From assembly GCA_903789525.1 (NCBI GenBank), contig CAIFER010000001.1, forward strand, positions 496,001-560,000: a stretch of DNA of 64,000 nucleotides, written 5' to 3'. The notes below the pieces were generated by a model that was given only the letters and a program-made list of their open reading frames with translations, searched no databases and was not told the origin of the DNA. The translations under genes and the position numbers were made by a program. Shown one piece after another: positions 18,294 through 27,956 of the stretch; position 1 is the first letter of the stretch, and the number at the start of each line of letters is the position of its first letter. Source of the stretch: an uncultured Aeriscardovia sp. (lineage in GTDB: Bacteria; Actinomycetota; Actinomycetes; Actinomycetales; Bifidobacteriaceae).

Positions 18294-19598
18294 TCACTGA
18301 TTCTTGGCGGCCCACTGGTGATACTGGCGGGAAAATTCCTCAAACTGCTTCTCACTATTGGTGAACTTTGTTTCTCCTGTATCGAGATTGACGGTGACGA
18401 AGTAGAGCCAATCGCCCTTCGCAGGATGCTGTGCGGCCGTAATCATCGCCCCATCAGGTTGGTTGATCGGTGTCGGAGGAAGTCCTGTGCGAATACGGAC
18501 GTTATAAACGTTCGATTTGTCGTGAAGCATAGAATCTGTCAAGCCAGATGGCTGCACATTATTTCCATACGCCACCACGGAATCCATGCCTAAGCTCATA
18601 TTCCGATCGAGTCGGTTTTGAATAACACGTGAGACCTGCGCATAATATTCCGGCCTATTCACTTCGCCGCCGATAATTGAGGCACGAATGAGGATTTGTT
18701 CGCGCTGATTTCCTTTCGGAACATTTTGCTCGTTCAGGAAAGCGATCCTCCGGTGAACCATATCTGCAAGCAAGTCATGAGCGGATTTGTACTGATGCGG
18801 ATCATACGTATCCGGCTGCAACCACCCTTCAAAACTTCCTTGTGCTTCGGGAGGAAGGATCCCCTGTCCGTGCGCAGAAATGATCGCATGAAAATCGGAT
18901 ACCGGCTTCTTCATGAGCTGTGCAGCTTCGGCAACAATCTGTGATACGCGCGAAGAACTTGTCACAGTAATCATTCCGCGTGCTTTCGAAGGATCGGTCA
19001 AGATCTTGATCACCTCAGCTGAGCTCATGCGATATTTGAGCGTAAATGTGCCCGGCTGCAGGTTGCTCTCCACTCCTTGTGAAACGACCGTCCCCGAAAA
19101 TGCAGATGCTGAGGCGATAATCCCCTGTTGAGCCAGATGTTGAGCTATCGATGCGCTCGACTCACCTTTTTTAACGGTGAACTCCACCGAACCGTACCCA
19201 GGACCAGGCCAATCTTCGCTCTGCTGAACCGAAGTGACGCTATTGCGCTGTGCAGCTAAATGCCGACCGATCAGCTGCTGCACACCAATCATCACAGCAA
19301 TGACCACAACGACAATGAGGATGATTAACCCGAGACGCCGAACAAATGTGAGCCGCTTGCGACGTTCCAGGCGATGTGCAGCTGTACGAGAAAGAACCGG
19401 TGATCCGGATTCACCATGTGAGGGTGAAGAATCACCCGCTTGAGCCGAGCGACGGTCTGATTCCTCAGAACTGTGATCGCTGACAGATTGAAAAAACGAC
19501 TCAAGATCTTCGTCATTCTCGTCCGGAAAATTGTCCTCGCTCCCATCCTGGCGAAGCGAAGAGTCAGACGGATGCGATGAGTGGTGTTGATCTGTCAT
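18294..19598 (-). CDS. mltG: Endolytic peptidoglycan transglycosylase MltG (YceG-like)
   Basis: MltG cuts nascent glycan strands and helps set their length. The protein has a long charged, Ser-rich cytoplasmic region (residues 1-85), one transmembrane helix LGLIILIVVVVIAVMIGVQQ near residues 88-108, and then an extracellular YceG domain. The catalytic Glu is in GSFEGWLQPDTYDP. Further family segments are ASIIGGEVNRPEYYAQVSRV and TGLPPTPINQPD. Length 434 is typical for Actinobacteria. It starts five bases after ruvX ends, in the conserved alaS-ruvX-mltG order. Confidence 0.94.
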   Translation of the reverse strand: MTDQHHSSHPSDSSLRQDGSEDNFPDENDEDLESFFQSVSDHSSEESDRRSAQAGDSSPSHGESGSPVLSRTAAHRLERRKRLTFVRRLGLIILIVVVVIAVMIGVQQLIGRHLAAQRNSVTSVQQSEDWPGPGYGSVEFTVKKGESSASIAQHLAQQGIIASASAFSGTVVSQGVESNLQPGTFTLKYRMSSAEVIKILTDPSKARGMITVTSSSRVSQIVAEAAQLMKKPVSDFHAIISAHGQGILPPEAQGSFEGWLQPDTYDPHQYKSAHDLLADMVHRRIAFLNEQNVPKGNQREQILIRASIIGGEVNRPEYYAQVSRVIQNRLDRNMSLGMDSVVAYGNNVQPSGLTDSMLHDKSNVYNVRIRTGLPPTPINQPDGAMITAAQHPAKGDWLYFVTVNLDTGETKFTNSEKQFEEFSRQYHQWAAKNQ

Positions 19599-19602
19599 TC
19601 GG

Positions 19603-20052
19603 CTATCTGCCTTCCTGATGTGCGAAACGATCTAATGCTGTTTGCAGAATGATGACAGCTGATTGTTGGTCGACCATTGGCCGATGCTTGCGTTCTCGAT
19701 ATCCTGCTTCTTCCAGTTGCTGGTGAGCCGTCACCGTGGTTAATCGCTCATCTTGCAGCTGAACTGAAACTGATGAAATACCTCGCCGCGCAAGCCGGAT
19801 ACGAAGCTGCTGTGCCCACCGGCGATCTTTACGAGCAGATTTGCCCTCTTCACCATTCAAAAGAAGCGGGTATCCAACAACAACGTGGTTGACATGGTGA
19901 TCGTCAATGATCTCAATGCACTCGTCAAGTGCTTGGAAGGAGTCGCCATAGACGGTGATATCACGCAATGGGTATGCCATACTCCCCTCGGGATCACTCA
20001 CTGCAATCCCGACACGTGCATCGCCTAAGTCGACTCCCATCCACACTGCCAT
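19603..20052 (-). CDS. ruvX: RuvX/YqgF-family putative pre-16S rRNA or Holliday junction nuclease
   Basis: A 149-residue RNase H-fold nuclease. The first catalytic Asp is in WMGVDLGDARVGIAVSD; ERLTTVTA carries the conserved Glu, and the C-terminal DQQSAVIILQTALD carries the last Asp. In E. coli YqgF matures the 5' end of 16S rRNA; a Holliday junction resolvase role has been shown in mycobacteria. It lies between alaS (30 bases) and mltG, as is usual. Confidence 0.94.
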   Translation of the reverse strand: MAVWMGVDLGDARVGIAVSDPEGSMAYPLRDITVYGDSFQALDECIEIIDDHHVNHVVVGYPLLLNGEEGKSARKDRRWAQQLRIRLARRGISSVSVQLQDERLTTVTAHQQLEEAGYRERKHRPMVDQQSAVIILQTALDRFAHQEGR

Positions 20053-20082
20053 AATCTTTGCCTCTTGGTTTGAGAGCGCGAA

Positions 20083-22764
20083 TCAACGCGAAAGCTGGCT
20101 GAGGACTTCTTTCAGTGCAGCATCAACCTTCGCTGGATCTTTGCCACCGCCTTGAGCAAAGTCAGGACGGCCGCCTCCGCCTCCACCAAGAATCTTGGAA
20201 GCAGAACGAACGAGATTTCCTGCCTTAATCCCTTTCGTGCGAGCAGCTTTGTTGGTGGCTACAAAGATGAGTGGACGATTCTGAGCAGAATTACCAGCCA
20301 ATGCAACGACAACCGGCTGATCTTCACCCAGCTTGCCGCGAATAGCTGTCACGGCATCGCGGACACCAGAGATGTCACCAAACGTCCCGATGTTACGAGA
20401 AGCGAAACGAATGCCGTTGACATCAGCTGCATCGTGCACAATGCTCGGGACAGATTGCGTGAGCTGAGATGCGTACACATCTGCCAGTTTCTTCTGTGTA
20501 TCCTTCAATTCCTCCGACAGCGACGCAATGCGCGATTGAAGCTTTTCAGTCGGCACGTTGAGATCGTTGGAGAGCGAAGTGACGAGTGAATGCATCTGAT
20601 GATTGAATTCGTAGCCCTTTTGACCCATAAACGCATCAATTCGGCGTACACCTGAGCCGTTCGAGAACTCAGATGTGATGACGAAGTTGCCGACTTTACC
20701 TGTCCGATCGAGATGAGTTCCACCGCACAATTCACGGCTCCATCCATCTCCGATTGTGACGACGCGAACGATATCACCGTACTTGCTGCCGAACAGATGC
20801 ATCGCTCCGAGCTTTTCAGCGTCCTTGATCGGCATGTTCTTATACGTGACTGGCAGATCTTCACGCACAATCTCATTGACGCGATCTTCTACTTGGTCAA
20901 TGAGCTCCTGCGCAGGAGCCTTGCCCCACTGATAATCGAAATGTAGGAAATCAGGAGCAACGACAGAACCGCGCTGAGTTGCCTGCGGACCGAGAATCTC
21001 ACGCAATGCTTTGTGCAGAATGTGCGTTGCCGTGTGTGAACGAGCCAATGCCGCACGCCGATCTGTATCGATCGAAGCATCGACGTGATCGCCTGCATGA
21101 AGCGTACCGTCACTGAGCGTGCAACGATGAATGACGAGCCCCTTGACGACTTCTTGCACATCATCGACGTCCAATGTGGCACCGTCATCCGAAAGAATCT
21201 GGCCGTGATCAGCTTGCTGACCGCCACGCTCTGCGTAGAACGGCGTCTGATCCAGTACAACTTCGATCTGTGCTGGAGCGGAAATCGATTGAACAGGACC
21301 ATGATCGGTGAGAATGCCAAGCACGGTCGCACGAGATTGAGATTGGGTGTATCCGAGGAACTTCTGCGGTTCCTTGAGCGTCTTGCGGAAGTCATCATAA
21401 ATGCTCAGATCCACGTTATGACGTTTCTTGAGAGCATCCTTTCGCGCACGAGATCGCTGTTCTTGCATGAGCTGACGGAAGCCCTTCTCGTCAACAGCAA
21501 CACCGTGCTCTTGAGCCATCTCAATCGTGAGCTCAATAGGGAAACCATACGTATCGTGAAGCTTGAACGCATCAGAGCCGCTGACCATCGCATCCATACC
21601 ACTGCGCTTAGCTTGCGCTTTTGCACGCGACACAGCGACATCGAGAATATCAGTTCCCTTATCGAGAGTGCGACGGAATGCATCTTCTTCGTCATAAGCG
21701 GCTTCGGACACATCGTGGAACGTCTTCTCAATCTCTGGGAAGCTGAGCTTCATGACGTTTTCGGACACTGGCAACAACGTTGGCATAACCTCACCGTTCA
21801 CACCGAGCATCTTCATGGAGCGAACAGTGCGACGGATCAATCGGCGCAGAACATATCCACGGCCAAGATTGGATGGACGCACGCCATCGGACATGATCAT
21901 GAGCGCCGAACGAACGTGATCGGCGACAATACGGAAGCGAACATCATCCTGTTCGTTGACACCATACTTACGGCCGGAAAGCTTCTGCGCAGCCTCGATG
22001 ACCGGGAACATCTCATCGGTTTCATAGATGTTCTGCTTGCCTTGCAGAAGATATGCAACGCGCTCGAGACCCATTCCGGTATCGATATTCTTACGGTGCA
22101 AATCGCCAACGATGTGTAGATCAGTCTTCGACTTGACGTTATCAACTTGATATGTCTCGAAGACGAGATCCCAAATCTCGATGTACCGGTTGTCATCCGC
22201 GACCGGGCCACCGTCCTTGCCGTACTTCGGACCGCGATCGTAGAAGATCTCTGTGCACGGACCGCCAGGACCAGGGCCACCGGTCGTCCAGAAGTTATCT
22301 GCCATACCTAAGCGCTGAATATGGCTCGGGTCAGCGCCCTCATTCTTCCACATGCTGTATGCTTCATCATCATTCGTGTAAATGGTGAACCACAACAGCG
22401 AAGGATCGAATCCATAGCCGCCTTGATCTTGCGGTGTGGTCAGAATCGTCCACGCGTAATGAATAGCTTCTTCCTTGAAATAATCGCCGAAGGAGAAGTT
22501 ACCCATCATTTGGAAGAATGTGCCGTGGCGTGTTGTCTTGCCGACCTCGTCAATATCCAACGTCCTCACGCACTTCTGTAAGCTCGTCATGCGGCGGCGT
22601 GGCGGAGTCTGTTCGCCCAGCAAATACGGAATAAATGGGACCATGCCAGCGATCGTGAACAGGGTCGTCGGATTTGGTGAAATCAGCGACGAAGACGGAA
22701 CAACGAGGTGCCCGTTCTTCTGGAAATAATTCAAGAACCGCTGTGCGATTTCAGACGTTCGCAT
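20083..22764 (-). CDS. alaS: Alanyl-tRNA synthetase
   Basis: Charges tRNA-Ala with alanine. The N-terminal catalytic domain opens with [19 protein letters not shown] and has class II motifs around [14 protein letters not shown] and [10 protein letters not shown]-like sequence. The editing domain has the zinc-binding pair HTATH and [10 protein letters not shown]. The C-terminal C-Ala domain ends with [16 protein letters not shown] set the start at ATG 22764 (893 residues) because GGGGAG lies nine bases upstream and this matches the family start; a longer frame to 22833 adds 23 unlikely residues. Confidence 0.97.
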   Translation of the reverse strand: MRTSEIAQRFLNYFQKNGHLVVPSSSLISPNPTTLFTIAGMVPFIPYLLGEQTPPRRRMTSLQKCVRTLDIDEVGKTTRHGTFFQMMGNFSFGDYFKEEAIHYAWTILTTPQDQGGYGFDPSLLWFTIYTNDDEAYSMWKNEGADPSHIQRLGMADNFWTTGGPGPGGPCTEIFYDRGPKYGKDGGPVADDNRYIEIWDLVFETYQVDNVKSKTDLHIVGDLHRKNIDTGMGLERVAYLLQGKQNIYETDEMFPVIEAAQKLSGRKYGVNEQDDVRFRIVADHVRSALMIMSDGVRPSNLGRGYVLRRLIRRTVRSMKMLGVNGEVMPTLLPVSENVMKLSFPEIEKTFHDVSEAAYDEEDAFRRTLDKGTDILDVAVSRAKAQAKRSGMDAMVSGSDAFKLHDTYGFPIELTIEMAQEHGVAVDEKGFRQLMQEQRSRARKDALKKRHNVDLSIYDDFRKTLKEPQKFLGYTQSQSRATVLGILTDHGPVQSISAPAQIEVVLDQTPFYAERGGQQADHGQILSDDGATLDVDDVQEVVKGLVIHRCTLSDGTLHAGDHVDASIDTDRRAALARSHTATHILHKALREILGPQATQRGSVVAPDFLHFDYQWGKAPAQELIDQVEDRVNEIVREDLPVTYKNMPIKDAEKLGAMHLFGSKYGDIVRVVTIGDGWSRELCGGTHLDRTGKVGNFVITSEFSNGSGVRRIDAFMGQKGYEFNHQMHSLVTSLSNDLNVPTEKLQSRIASLSEELKDTQKKLADVYASQLTQSVPSIVHDAADVNGIRFASRNIGTFGDISGVRDAVTAIRGKLGEDQPVVVALAGNSAQNRPLIFVATNKAARTKGIKAGNLVRSASKILGGGGGGRPDFAQGGGKDPAKVDAALKEVLSQLSR

Positions 22765-22811
22765 GCGTTCAGACTCCCCTCTGTGCGGAAGATGATTGGT
22801 CAGCGATATCG

Positions 22812-22856
22812 ATTGTAAAGAGTGTGCTGTCATTCACGTGTGACATTCACGTGTGA
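22812..22856 (-). promoter_or_regulatory. Candidate alaS promoter with tandem 13-bp repeats
   Basis: CATTCACGTGTGA occurs twice in perfect tandem (22831-22843 and 22844-22856). On the minus strand TACAAT (22817-22812) is a good -10 box, and the repeats cover the -35 position. The arrangement looks like a site for a transcription factor acting on alaS; the factor is unknown. Confidence 0.45.
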
Positions 22857-22865
22857 GGAAGGTAT

Positions 22866-23147
22866 TCAGTCATCGTGATGGTGGTGCGCGCGGCCAAATT
22901 CTTCCTCACGATGGGTGAAACGGTCTGTTAATTCTTGCTCACGCTGTGCTTGAGCCTGTTGGAATTCTGTTCGAAGACTCGTCATTGTCGACGTCATAGC
23001 ATCGCTATCCGTCAGCCGCGGACCGTAGGCGAAGTATGCAATAGGCTTCGGCGTGTGAACTCTGGCGTACGCACGGAATTTCGCATACCCGTAAACGCCC
23101 AGTGCCGCGCCGACACTTACCCAAAAAAGTTTGCGGAACAGTTTCAT
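22866..23147 (-). CDS. Small membrane protein (DUF6167-like)
   Basis: A 93-residue protein with one N-terminal transmembrane segment (LFWVSVGAALGVYGYAKF, about residues 7-24) and a charged, helical C-terminal half rich in Gln and Glu that ends in a His/Asp tract. The function is unknown. The position, between a DUF948 gene and alaS, and the overall make-up match a small actinobacterial family found at this locus. It overlaps the end of the DUF948 gene by four bases, so the two are probably made together. Confidence 0.7.
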   Translation of the reverse strand: MKLFRKLFWVSVGAALGVYGYAKFRAYARVHTPKPIAYFAYGPRLTDSDAMTSTMTSLRTEFQQAQAQREQELTDRFTHREEEFGRAHHHHDD

Positions 23148-23605
23148 GCCTGCTCCTTCGACGCTTTCGCCGTCTTGCTCGCATGCGCCGGCATAGCTGA
23201 GCTTTTCACGCTGTTTGCTGTATGGCGAGGCTGACTCGTTTTACCGAAGAATGACTGGAACGTCTTCTTCGCAGCGTACATGCTGGATGCAAGCTTGATG
23301 ACTGGCTTCGACAGCAAAGACGCATACAAATCCGTCAGCGCACCTACGTTACGAGCAGTGTATTGTGCTGAATCAGAAATCTGGTTGATATCAGATAGCG
23401 ATTTGTTGACTTGCGTGACCGTTTTCACGGACTCATCCAAAGCCGGAACTGCATGGTCTCCCGTTTGCTTCACTGTCTGCGCAATCTGATCAAACATCTT
23501 GCCGAGTTTGATAAGCGGATAGATCATGAAACCTGCAAGGATGGCGAAAACGATGGCGGCAATCAGCCCTGCAATATCACCGATTCCCATTTCAACACCT
23601 TTCAC
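23144..23605 (-). CDS. DUF948-domain membrane protein
   Basis: A 153-residue protein with an N-terminal transmembrane helix (IAGLIAAIVFAILAGFMIYPLIKL) followed by a long heptad-like helical region, as in the DUF948 family of general-stress and envelope-associated proteins. The C-terminal 40 residues are Lys/Ser/Ala-rich. The function is unknown. It sits between rpsD and alaS with its small partner, a conserved actinobacterial arrangement. Confidence 0.8.
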   Translation of the reverse strand: MKGVEMGIGDIAGLIAAIVFAILAGFMIYPLIKLGKMFDQIAQTVKQTGDHAVPALDESVKTVTQVNKSLSDINQISDSAQYTARNVGALTDLYASLLSKPVIKLASSMYAAKKTFQSFFGKTSQPRHTANSVKSSAMPAHASKTAKASKEQA

Positions 23606-23665
23606 TGGCAGCGTGTTTTTATCCTACTGAATTCAGCCGACGAAGCCCCGAAATGACCTATTGAC

Positions 23666-24361
23666 CTATTGATTAAAGGAAACAACATGAAGGCAATGAT
23701 CAAAATCGGCGTCCGTATCAAAGTCAAAGGTGGTCACCGATCCGTTCTTCGGGCGATGGGACAAATCGTAACCAGCACCTGCAAATTTGTTCATCAAGCT
23801 CAACAACGTATTGCCGTGCGAGATTTGAAGAACATCATCCCCGTCATGCAATGGACCGTGCGCTGTGCACCCGTGAACTGCATCATGTGCTATCAATGCG
23901 TACCCTTGCGCGATACGATGCCAGTATTCATCATTCGATTCCGCATCGTGAAACGGATCTGCTTCCTTGAGAAAATCCTTCGTAGCTTTTAATCCAAACT
24001 TCTGAACGATCGACTGATACGTGGGAGCTCCGTGTGGCGCACCGGCTGCGTACCATGCCATCGCCATATCTTGGCCTTCAAAATACCCGTAGAACTGCTC
24101 ACGAAAGTAAGGGCTCGAAATCACCTGGGTGACCGAACCTGGAGTTGTATTCTCATCGACGATGATGCGTGCGGTCTGCTGCGCTCGTGTCGTATCCGAG
24201 CAATAAGCAGCACTGAGCTTCAATCCTGCCAACTTGCGAGCGGCCTCATGCGCGTCTGTGATCCCCTGCTGCGTCAGCGGAGCATTCGTCCATCCTTGCA
24301 AACGATTGTACCGATTGAAATACGTTTGCCCATGCCGAACGAGATGAAGATGAAGAATCAT
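23666..24361 (-). CDS. Histidine phosphatase family protein (phosphoglycerate mutase-like)
   Basis: A 231-residue phosphatase of the histidine phosphatase superfamily. The catalytic RHG motif is in HLVRHGQTYFNRYNRLQGW, and the second catalytic His lies in LQISHGNTLLSLMN. Arg residues typical of the phosphate pocket follow the first motif (NR, RLQGW). The family includes phosphoglycerate mutases, cobalamin phosphatases and broad phosphatases; residues fixing a mutase role are not evident, so a phosphatase is more likely. It is on the same strand as rpsD but separated from it by a terminator. Confidence 0.88.
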   Translation of the reverse strand: MILHLHLVRHGQTYFNRYNRLQGWTNAPLTQQGITDAHEAARKLAGLKLSAAYCSDTTRAQQTARIIVDENTTPGSVTQVISSPYFREQFYGYFEGQDMAMAWYAAGAPHGAPTYQSIVQKFGLKATKDFLKEADPFHDAESNDEYWHRIAQGYALIAHDAVHGCTAHGPLHDGDDVLQISHGNTLLSLMNKFAGAGYDLSHRPKNGSVTTFDFDTDADFDHCLHVVSFNQ

Positions 24362-24391
24362 GGCTCTATTATCACACGCAACTTCTCGCTA

Positions 24392-24433
24392 AAAGAAAAG
24401 AAAAAGGCCCTGCGACCGGAGCCGCAAAGCCTT
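24392..24433 (-). terminator. Terminator of rpsD
   Basis: AAGGC/GCCTT outer stem (24404-24408 with 24429-24433) with an inner GCG/CGC pairing, followed on the minus strand by TTTTTCTTTTCTTTT. It lies 34 bases past the rpsD stop. Confidence 0.75.
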
Positions 24434-24467
24434 CAACATCAATAAACCTGAAAACAGGTCGTCCAGA

Positions 24468-25097
24468 TCAGTAATGAGCGTAGTACTCGACAACGAACTG
24501 GATATTGACTTGCACAGGAATCTCATCGACCTCTGGCAGACGCTTCAAAGTTGCCTTGAGCTGAGGAAGATCAACCTCAAGGTAACCAGGAGTGGCAGGC
24601 AGAACATCACGATGATTGCCCTCAGCTGCAATCTGGAAAGGAACCATGGTCTGGCTCTTCGGCTTGACCATGATGACCTGACCAGGACGAACACGATAGC
24701 TTGGACGATCCACGATGTTGCCATCGACGAGAATATGACGATGGACAACGAACTGACGAGCCTGTGCAATCGTGCGAGCAAAGCCAGAACGAAGAACAAG
24801 CGCATCCAAGCGGGTCTCGAGGTTAATCAGCATTGCGTTACCGGTCTGACCCTCAGAACGAGTTCCAACCTCATACGCCTTACGCAGCTGCTTCTCAGAA
24901 ACACCGTACTGAGCACGCAGACGCTGCTTTTCCTTCAGACGAACCGCATAATCGGACTCAGAACGACGACGGCTATTACCGTGCTCGCCTGGACCATACG
25001 GACGCTTATCGAACAGACCCTGAGCCTTCGGGGTCAGAGCAATTCCCAATGCGCGAGACAGGCGAACCTGACGACGTGCACGCTGAACGTTGGTCAT
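24468..25097 (-). CDS. rpsD: 30S ribosomal protein S4
   Basis: S4 is a primary 16S rRNA-binding protein that nucleates 30S assembly. The sequence MTNVQRARRQVRLSRALGIA at the start and the RPYGPGEHG segment are characteristic of actinobacterial S4, and the S4 RNA-binding domain covers about residues 98-160 (LETRLDALVLRSGFA...). I start it at ATG 25097 (209 residues) because upstream frame does not resemble S4; AGG lies seven bases upstream. It is monocistronic here, apart from the alpha operon, as is common in Gram-positives. Confidence 0.97.
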   Translation of the reverse strand: MTNVQRARRQVRLSRALGIALTPKAQGLFDKRPYGPGEHGNSRRRSESDYAVRLKEKQRLRAQYGVSEKQLRKAYEVGTRSEGQTGNAMLINLETRLDALVLRSGFARTIAQARQFVVHRHILVDGNIVDRPSYRVRPGQVIMVKPKSQTMVPFQIAAEGNHRDVLPATPGYLEVDLPQLKATLKRLPEVDEIPVQVNIQFVVEYYAHY

Positions 25098-25330
25098 ATA
25101 AACCTGATTTCTAATCTGTCGTTGTTTGAACGCCACGGCCAAGACTTCTCTTCTCTTGACCGCCGAGCCAGGCCTCTTCAATGCTTCACGCGTTTTTGGC
25201 GCAACAGCCGGACAGCTGAACAACCAGCTATACGAGACTGCCGATCCATTGACGGGCTAAGACTCCAGACGGGTGCTTTCACACCATTTCTGAATCATAC
25301 GCTCAGCCGGTCACAATCTTCTTTTTCAGC
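25098..25330 (-). promoter_or_regulatory. rpsD leader with hairpin
   Basis: A 233-base region between pcrA and rpsD on the same strand, with no gene. On the minus strand it holds a 9-bp stem CGGTCAAGA/TCTTGGCCG (25162-25154 with 25144-25136, one G-U pair) about 40 bases before the rpsD ATG, and a smaller AGCTG/CAGCT hairpin further upstream. S4 often controls its own mRNA through such leaders; whether this one does is unknown. Confidence 0.4.
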
Positions 25331-27826
25331 TCATAACTTTTCGATTGGAGCGAACCGCAGCATTAGTCTCTTGATTCCATCTGATCCAAAATCGACGGTC
25401 GCAACAGAGTTCTTCCCGTGATCTTCTACTGAAACAACTGTGCCGAGACCATACGAATCGTGTGTGATCTTATCCCCTGGCTTCAGGTCAGAAGCAGTCA
25501 GACGTGGTTTCGCGTTCTTCGTCGTATGCGACGACGAGAAGGACGCCGAACTGGCAGCCGGTTTGCGATGACTGTAATGGATCTTGCTGCGCGGATGGAA
25601 GCGCGATGATCCAAATGAGCGACCGAAATTATCGTCACTATCAGCGTCAAAACTGGAGTGGCGGAATCGTGAGAACGAGTTGTTGGAACGGCGCGATGAG
25701 AAACTGTCAAACAGCGAGCTCGACAGATCATCATCCATGTCATCGCCAAAGCTCGACCTCATCGTTTCCGTCGCCGTCTCTTTGCGCTTCCACGTGATGA
25801 GCTTGTCTGGGATGTCATCAAGGAATCGACTCGGCGGCATTTCTTGTGTCCGCCCGAATGTGCTGCGTTCCCCGGCGCGTGTCACATAAAGGAGTTTGCG
25901 AGCGCGGGTGATACCGACGTACGCGAGTCGCCGCTCTTCTTCCAGCTCGTCCTCGTTGTCTAAACTGCGCTCATGCGGGAACGTGCCATCTTCCATACCC
26001 GTGAGAAAGACAACTGGATACTCGAGACCTTTCGCCGTATGCAACGTCATAAGAGTGACTTCACCAGCGCTGGAATCCGGCACAGAATCGGCATCTGACA
26101 CGAGCGCCGTATTTTCAAGGAAATCTGCCAACGTGGCGTTCTGGTTTTGCGACTCAAATTCCGTGGCGAGGGTGACAAGCTGACCGAGATTGTCCAATCT
26201 GCTCTGATCCTGTGGATCAACCGAGTTTTGGTATTGCGCCATCAGACCAGTTTGCTCGAGCATATGTTGAACGATTTGGCTGACACTCGTCTGATCAGCA
26301 ACTTCTTTTTGCAAGCCGAGAATCATGTCTCGGAATGCAGCCAAATGCTTTTGCGCAGCCGAGCCGATCCCCAACTCGCCAATGTGTGTGACTCCATCCC
26401 AAAACGTTGATCCGTTTTGCGCTTGCCAATCGAGAATTGCTTGTTCTGACCGTTTACCGAGTCCACGTTTCGGCTCATTGAGAATACGGCGAACGCTGAT
26501 ATCGTCTTTCGGATTCATCACAACGTGCAAATAAGCGAGCGCATCCTTGACCTCTTTGCGCTCGTAAAATCGCGTTCCTCCGACAATCACGTATGGGATT
26601 CCCGCTGACATAAGTGATTCCTCAAGAATGCGAGATTGTGAATTTGCTCGGTACATGACGGCGATATCCGAGTAACTGTAACCGTTTGACCGTAGACGAG
26701 CGATTTCTTCGGCGATCCACTGCCCTTCGCCTTGCGCTGAATCGGCAGCGTATCCTACAATCGGATCACCTTGGCCGAGCGCTGTCCACAACTTTTTCGG
26801 CTTTCGGTTCGGATTGTGCTTGATGACAGCATTTGCCGCATCGAGAATCGTCTGCGTTGACCGGTAATTCTGCTCGAGCAAGATCGTCTTCGCGTGCGGG
26901 AAATCTTTCTCAAAGTCAAGAATGTTGTGAATATCAGCTCCACGGAACGCATAAATAGACTGATCCGAATCGCCGACCACACTGATCCATGCAGGATGCT
27001 CAGACGGGAAAGCACCGTATCCGGCTAGTTCACGAATGAGTTCATATTGAGCGCGGTTCGTATCCTGGTACTCATCGACGAGAATGTACCGCAGACGGTG
27101 ATGATAATAGTGAGCCGCATCCGGATTCGTCCGCAAAACCTGAACGGCACTCATGATCAGATCGTCGAAATCAACGGCGTTCGCTGCTTGAAGACGATGC
27201 TGATATTCGGCGTACACCATCGCATACAGCTGATCTGGATCCGTGTTAAATCCGATGTGTGTTCCTTCAACACCTGGCTTGAACCCTGGCGCATACTGGT
27301 TGACGCACGTGCGCCAATCGATCAGATTATTCTTGAATTCATCAATTTTGGAAGCAACGGCACGCGGCGTGTATTTTTTTGAATCCACGTTGAATGCAGT
27401 CTCGATGATCTTGAGGAGACGTTGCGAATCTTGCTGATCATAAATCGTAAAGTTTGAATTCAGTCCAATCGCAGACCCAAAACGGCGCAAAATAAGGACA
27501 CACGCGGAATGGAACGTTGAAACCCAGATGTGATGGGCGTCAGGACCGACGATACGGGCAATGCGCTCGCGCATCTCCCCCGCCGCCTTGTTTGTAAATG
27601 TGACTGCAAGTACTTGGCTTGGCCACGCGTGCCACTGGCTGATAATCCATCCGACACGTCGCGTCAGAACACGTGTTTTGCCAGACCCTGCCCCAGCTGC
27701 AATCAGGAGTGCTGGTCCACGATATTGGACTGCCTGTGATTGCTGAGGATTGAGTCCTTTGAGCAATTGAACGCGCGCTTGCGCTGAGCGTTGCGAAGTT
27801 GTGGAATTTGTGAGACTGTCAGCCAC
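25331..27826 (-). CDS. pcrA: ATP-dependent DNA helicase PcrA/UvrD
   Basis: A superfamily 1A 3'-5' helicase for nucleotide excision repair and removal of stalled complexes. Motif I (Walker A) is AAGAGSGKTR near residue 46, motif II is LVDEYQDTN, motif III GDSDQSIYAFRGA, motif IV QNYRS, motif V TLHTAKGLEYPVVFLTG and motif VI VGITRAR. After a Ser/Arg-rich disordered stretch (about residues 680-770) comes a C-terminal Tudor-like domain (DKITHDSYGLGTVVSVED), which in PcrA contacts RNA polymerase. Length 831 is typical. It is divergent from xpt. Confidence 0.96.
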   Translation of the reverse strand: MADSLTNSTTSQRSAQARVQLLKGLNPQQSQAVQYRGPALLIAAGAGSGKTRVLTRRVGWIISQWHAWPSQVLAVTFTNKAAGEMRERIARIVGPDAHHIWVSTFHSACVLILRRFGSAIGLNSNFTIYDQQDSQRLLKIIETAFNVDSKKYTPRAVASKIDEFKNNLIDWRTCVNQYAPGFKPGVEGTHIGFNTDPDQLYAMVYAEYQHRLQAANAVDFDDLIMSAVQVLRTNPDAAHYYHHRLRYILVDEYQDTNRAQYELIRELAGYGAFPSEHPAWISVVGDSDQSIYAFRGADIHNILDFEKDFPHAKTILLEQNYRSTQTILDAANAVIKHNPNRKPKKLWTALGQGDPIVGYAADSAQGEGQWIAEEIARLRSNGYSYSDIAVMYRANSQSRILEESLMSAGIPYVIVGGTRFYERKEVKDALAYLHVVMNPKDDISVRRILNEPKRGLGKRSEQAILDWQAQNGSTFWDGVTHIGELGIGSAAQKHLAAFRDMILGLQKEVADQTSVSQIVQHMLEQTGLMAQYQNSVDPQDQSRLDNLGQLVTLATEFESQNQNATLADFLENTALVSDADSVPDSSAGEVTLMTLHTAKGLEYPVVFLTGMEDGTFPHERSLDNEDELEEERRLAYVGITRARKLLYVTRAGERSTFGRTQEMPPSRFLDDIPDKLITWKRKETATETMRSSFGDDMDDDLSSSLFDSFSSRRSNNSFSRFRHSSFDADSDDNFGRSFGSSRFHPRSKIHYSHRKPAASSASFSSSHTTKNAKPRLTASDLKPGDKITHDSYGLGTVVSVEDHGKNSVATVDFGSDGIKRLMLRFAPIEKL

Positions 27827-27876
27827 GATTGTCCTCCTGCACGTCTTGAAACTCAGTCTCCGGGAATACCCTTAAT

Positions 27877-27916
27877 ATGGTAACTACCATTGAGAACTGT
27901 TACCGTGCAGCGCACG
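27877..27916 (+). promoter_or_regulatory. Structured leader of xpt with alternative hairpins
   Basis: ATGGTA-AC-TACCAT (27877-27890) is a perfect dyad; GGTAAC (27879-27884) can instead pair with GTTACC (27899-27904). A third hairpin CGTGC-AGC-GCACG spans 27904-27916. The first two are mutually exclusive. It could be a DNA operator or an RNA switch upstream of xpt-pbuX. The conserved core of the known purine riboswitch is not present. Confidence 0.4.
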
Positions 27917-27956
27917 AATGTCATATATTCTCATGATTCGCTCGGAAGGATTACGC

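Noticed and set aside
21085-22119. 344-codon plus-strand frame opposite alaS
   Set aside because: Lies wholly inside the alaS catalytic domain on the other strand and has no domain of its own; a mirror frame.
24474-25421. 315-codon plus-strand frame opposite rpsD and its leader
   Set aside because: Opposite a certain ribosomal protein gene; composition (Arg/Thr/Leu-rich) is that of an antisense frame.
27860-27956. Possible purine (guanine) riboswitch before xpt
   Set aside because: The conserved purine aptamer core and its loop-loop bases are not present in order.
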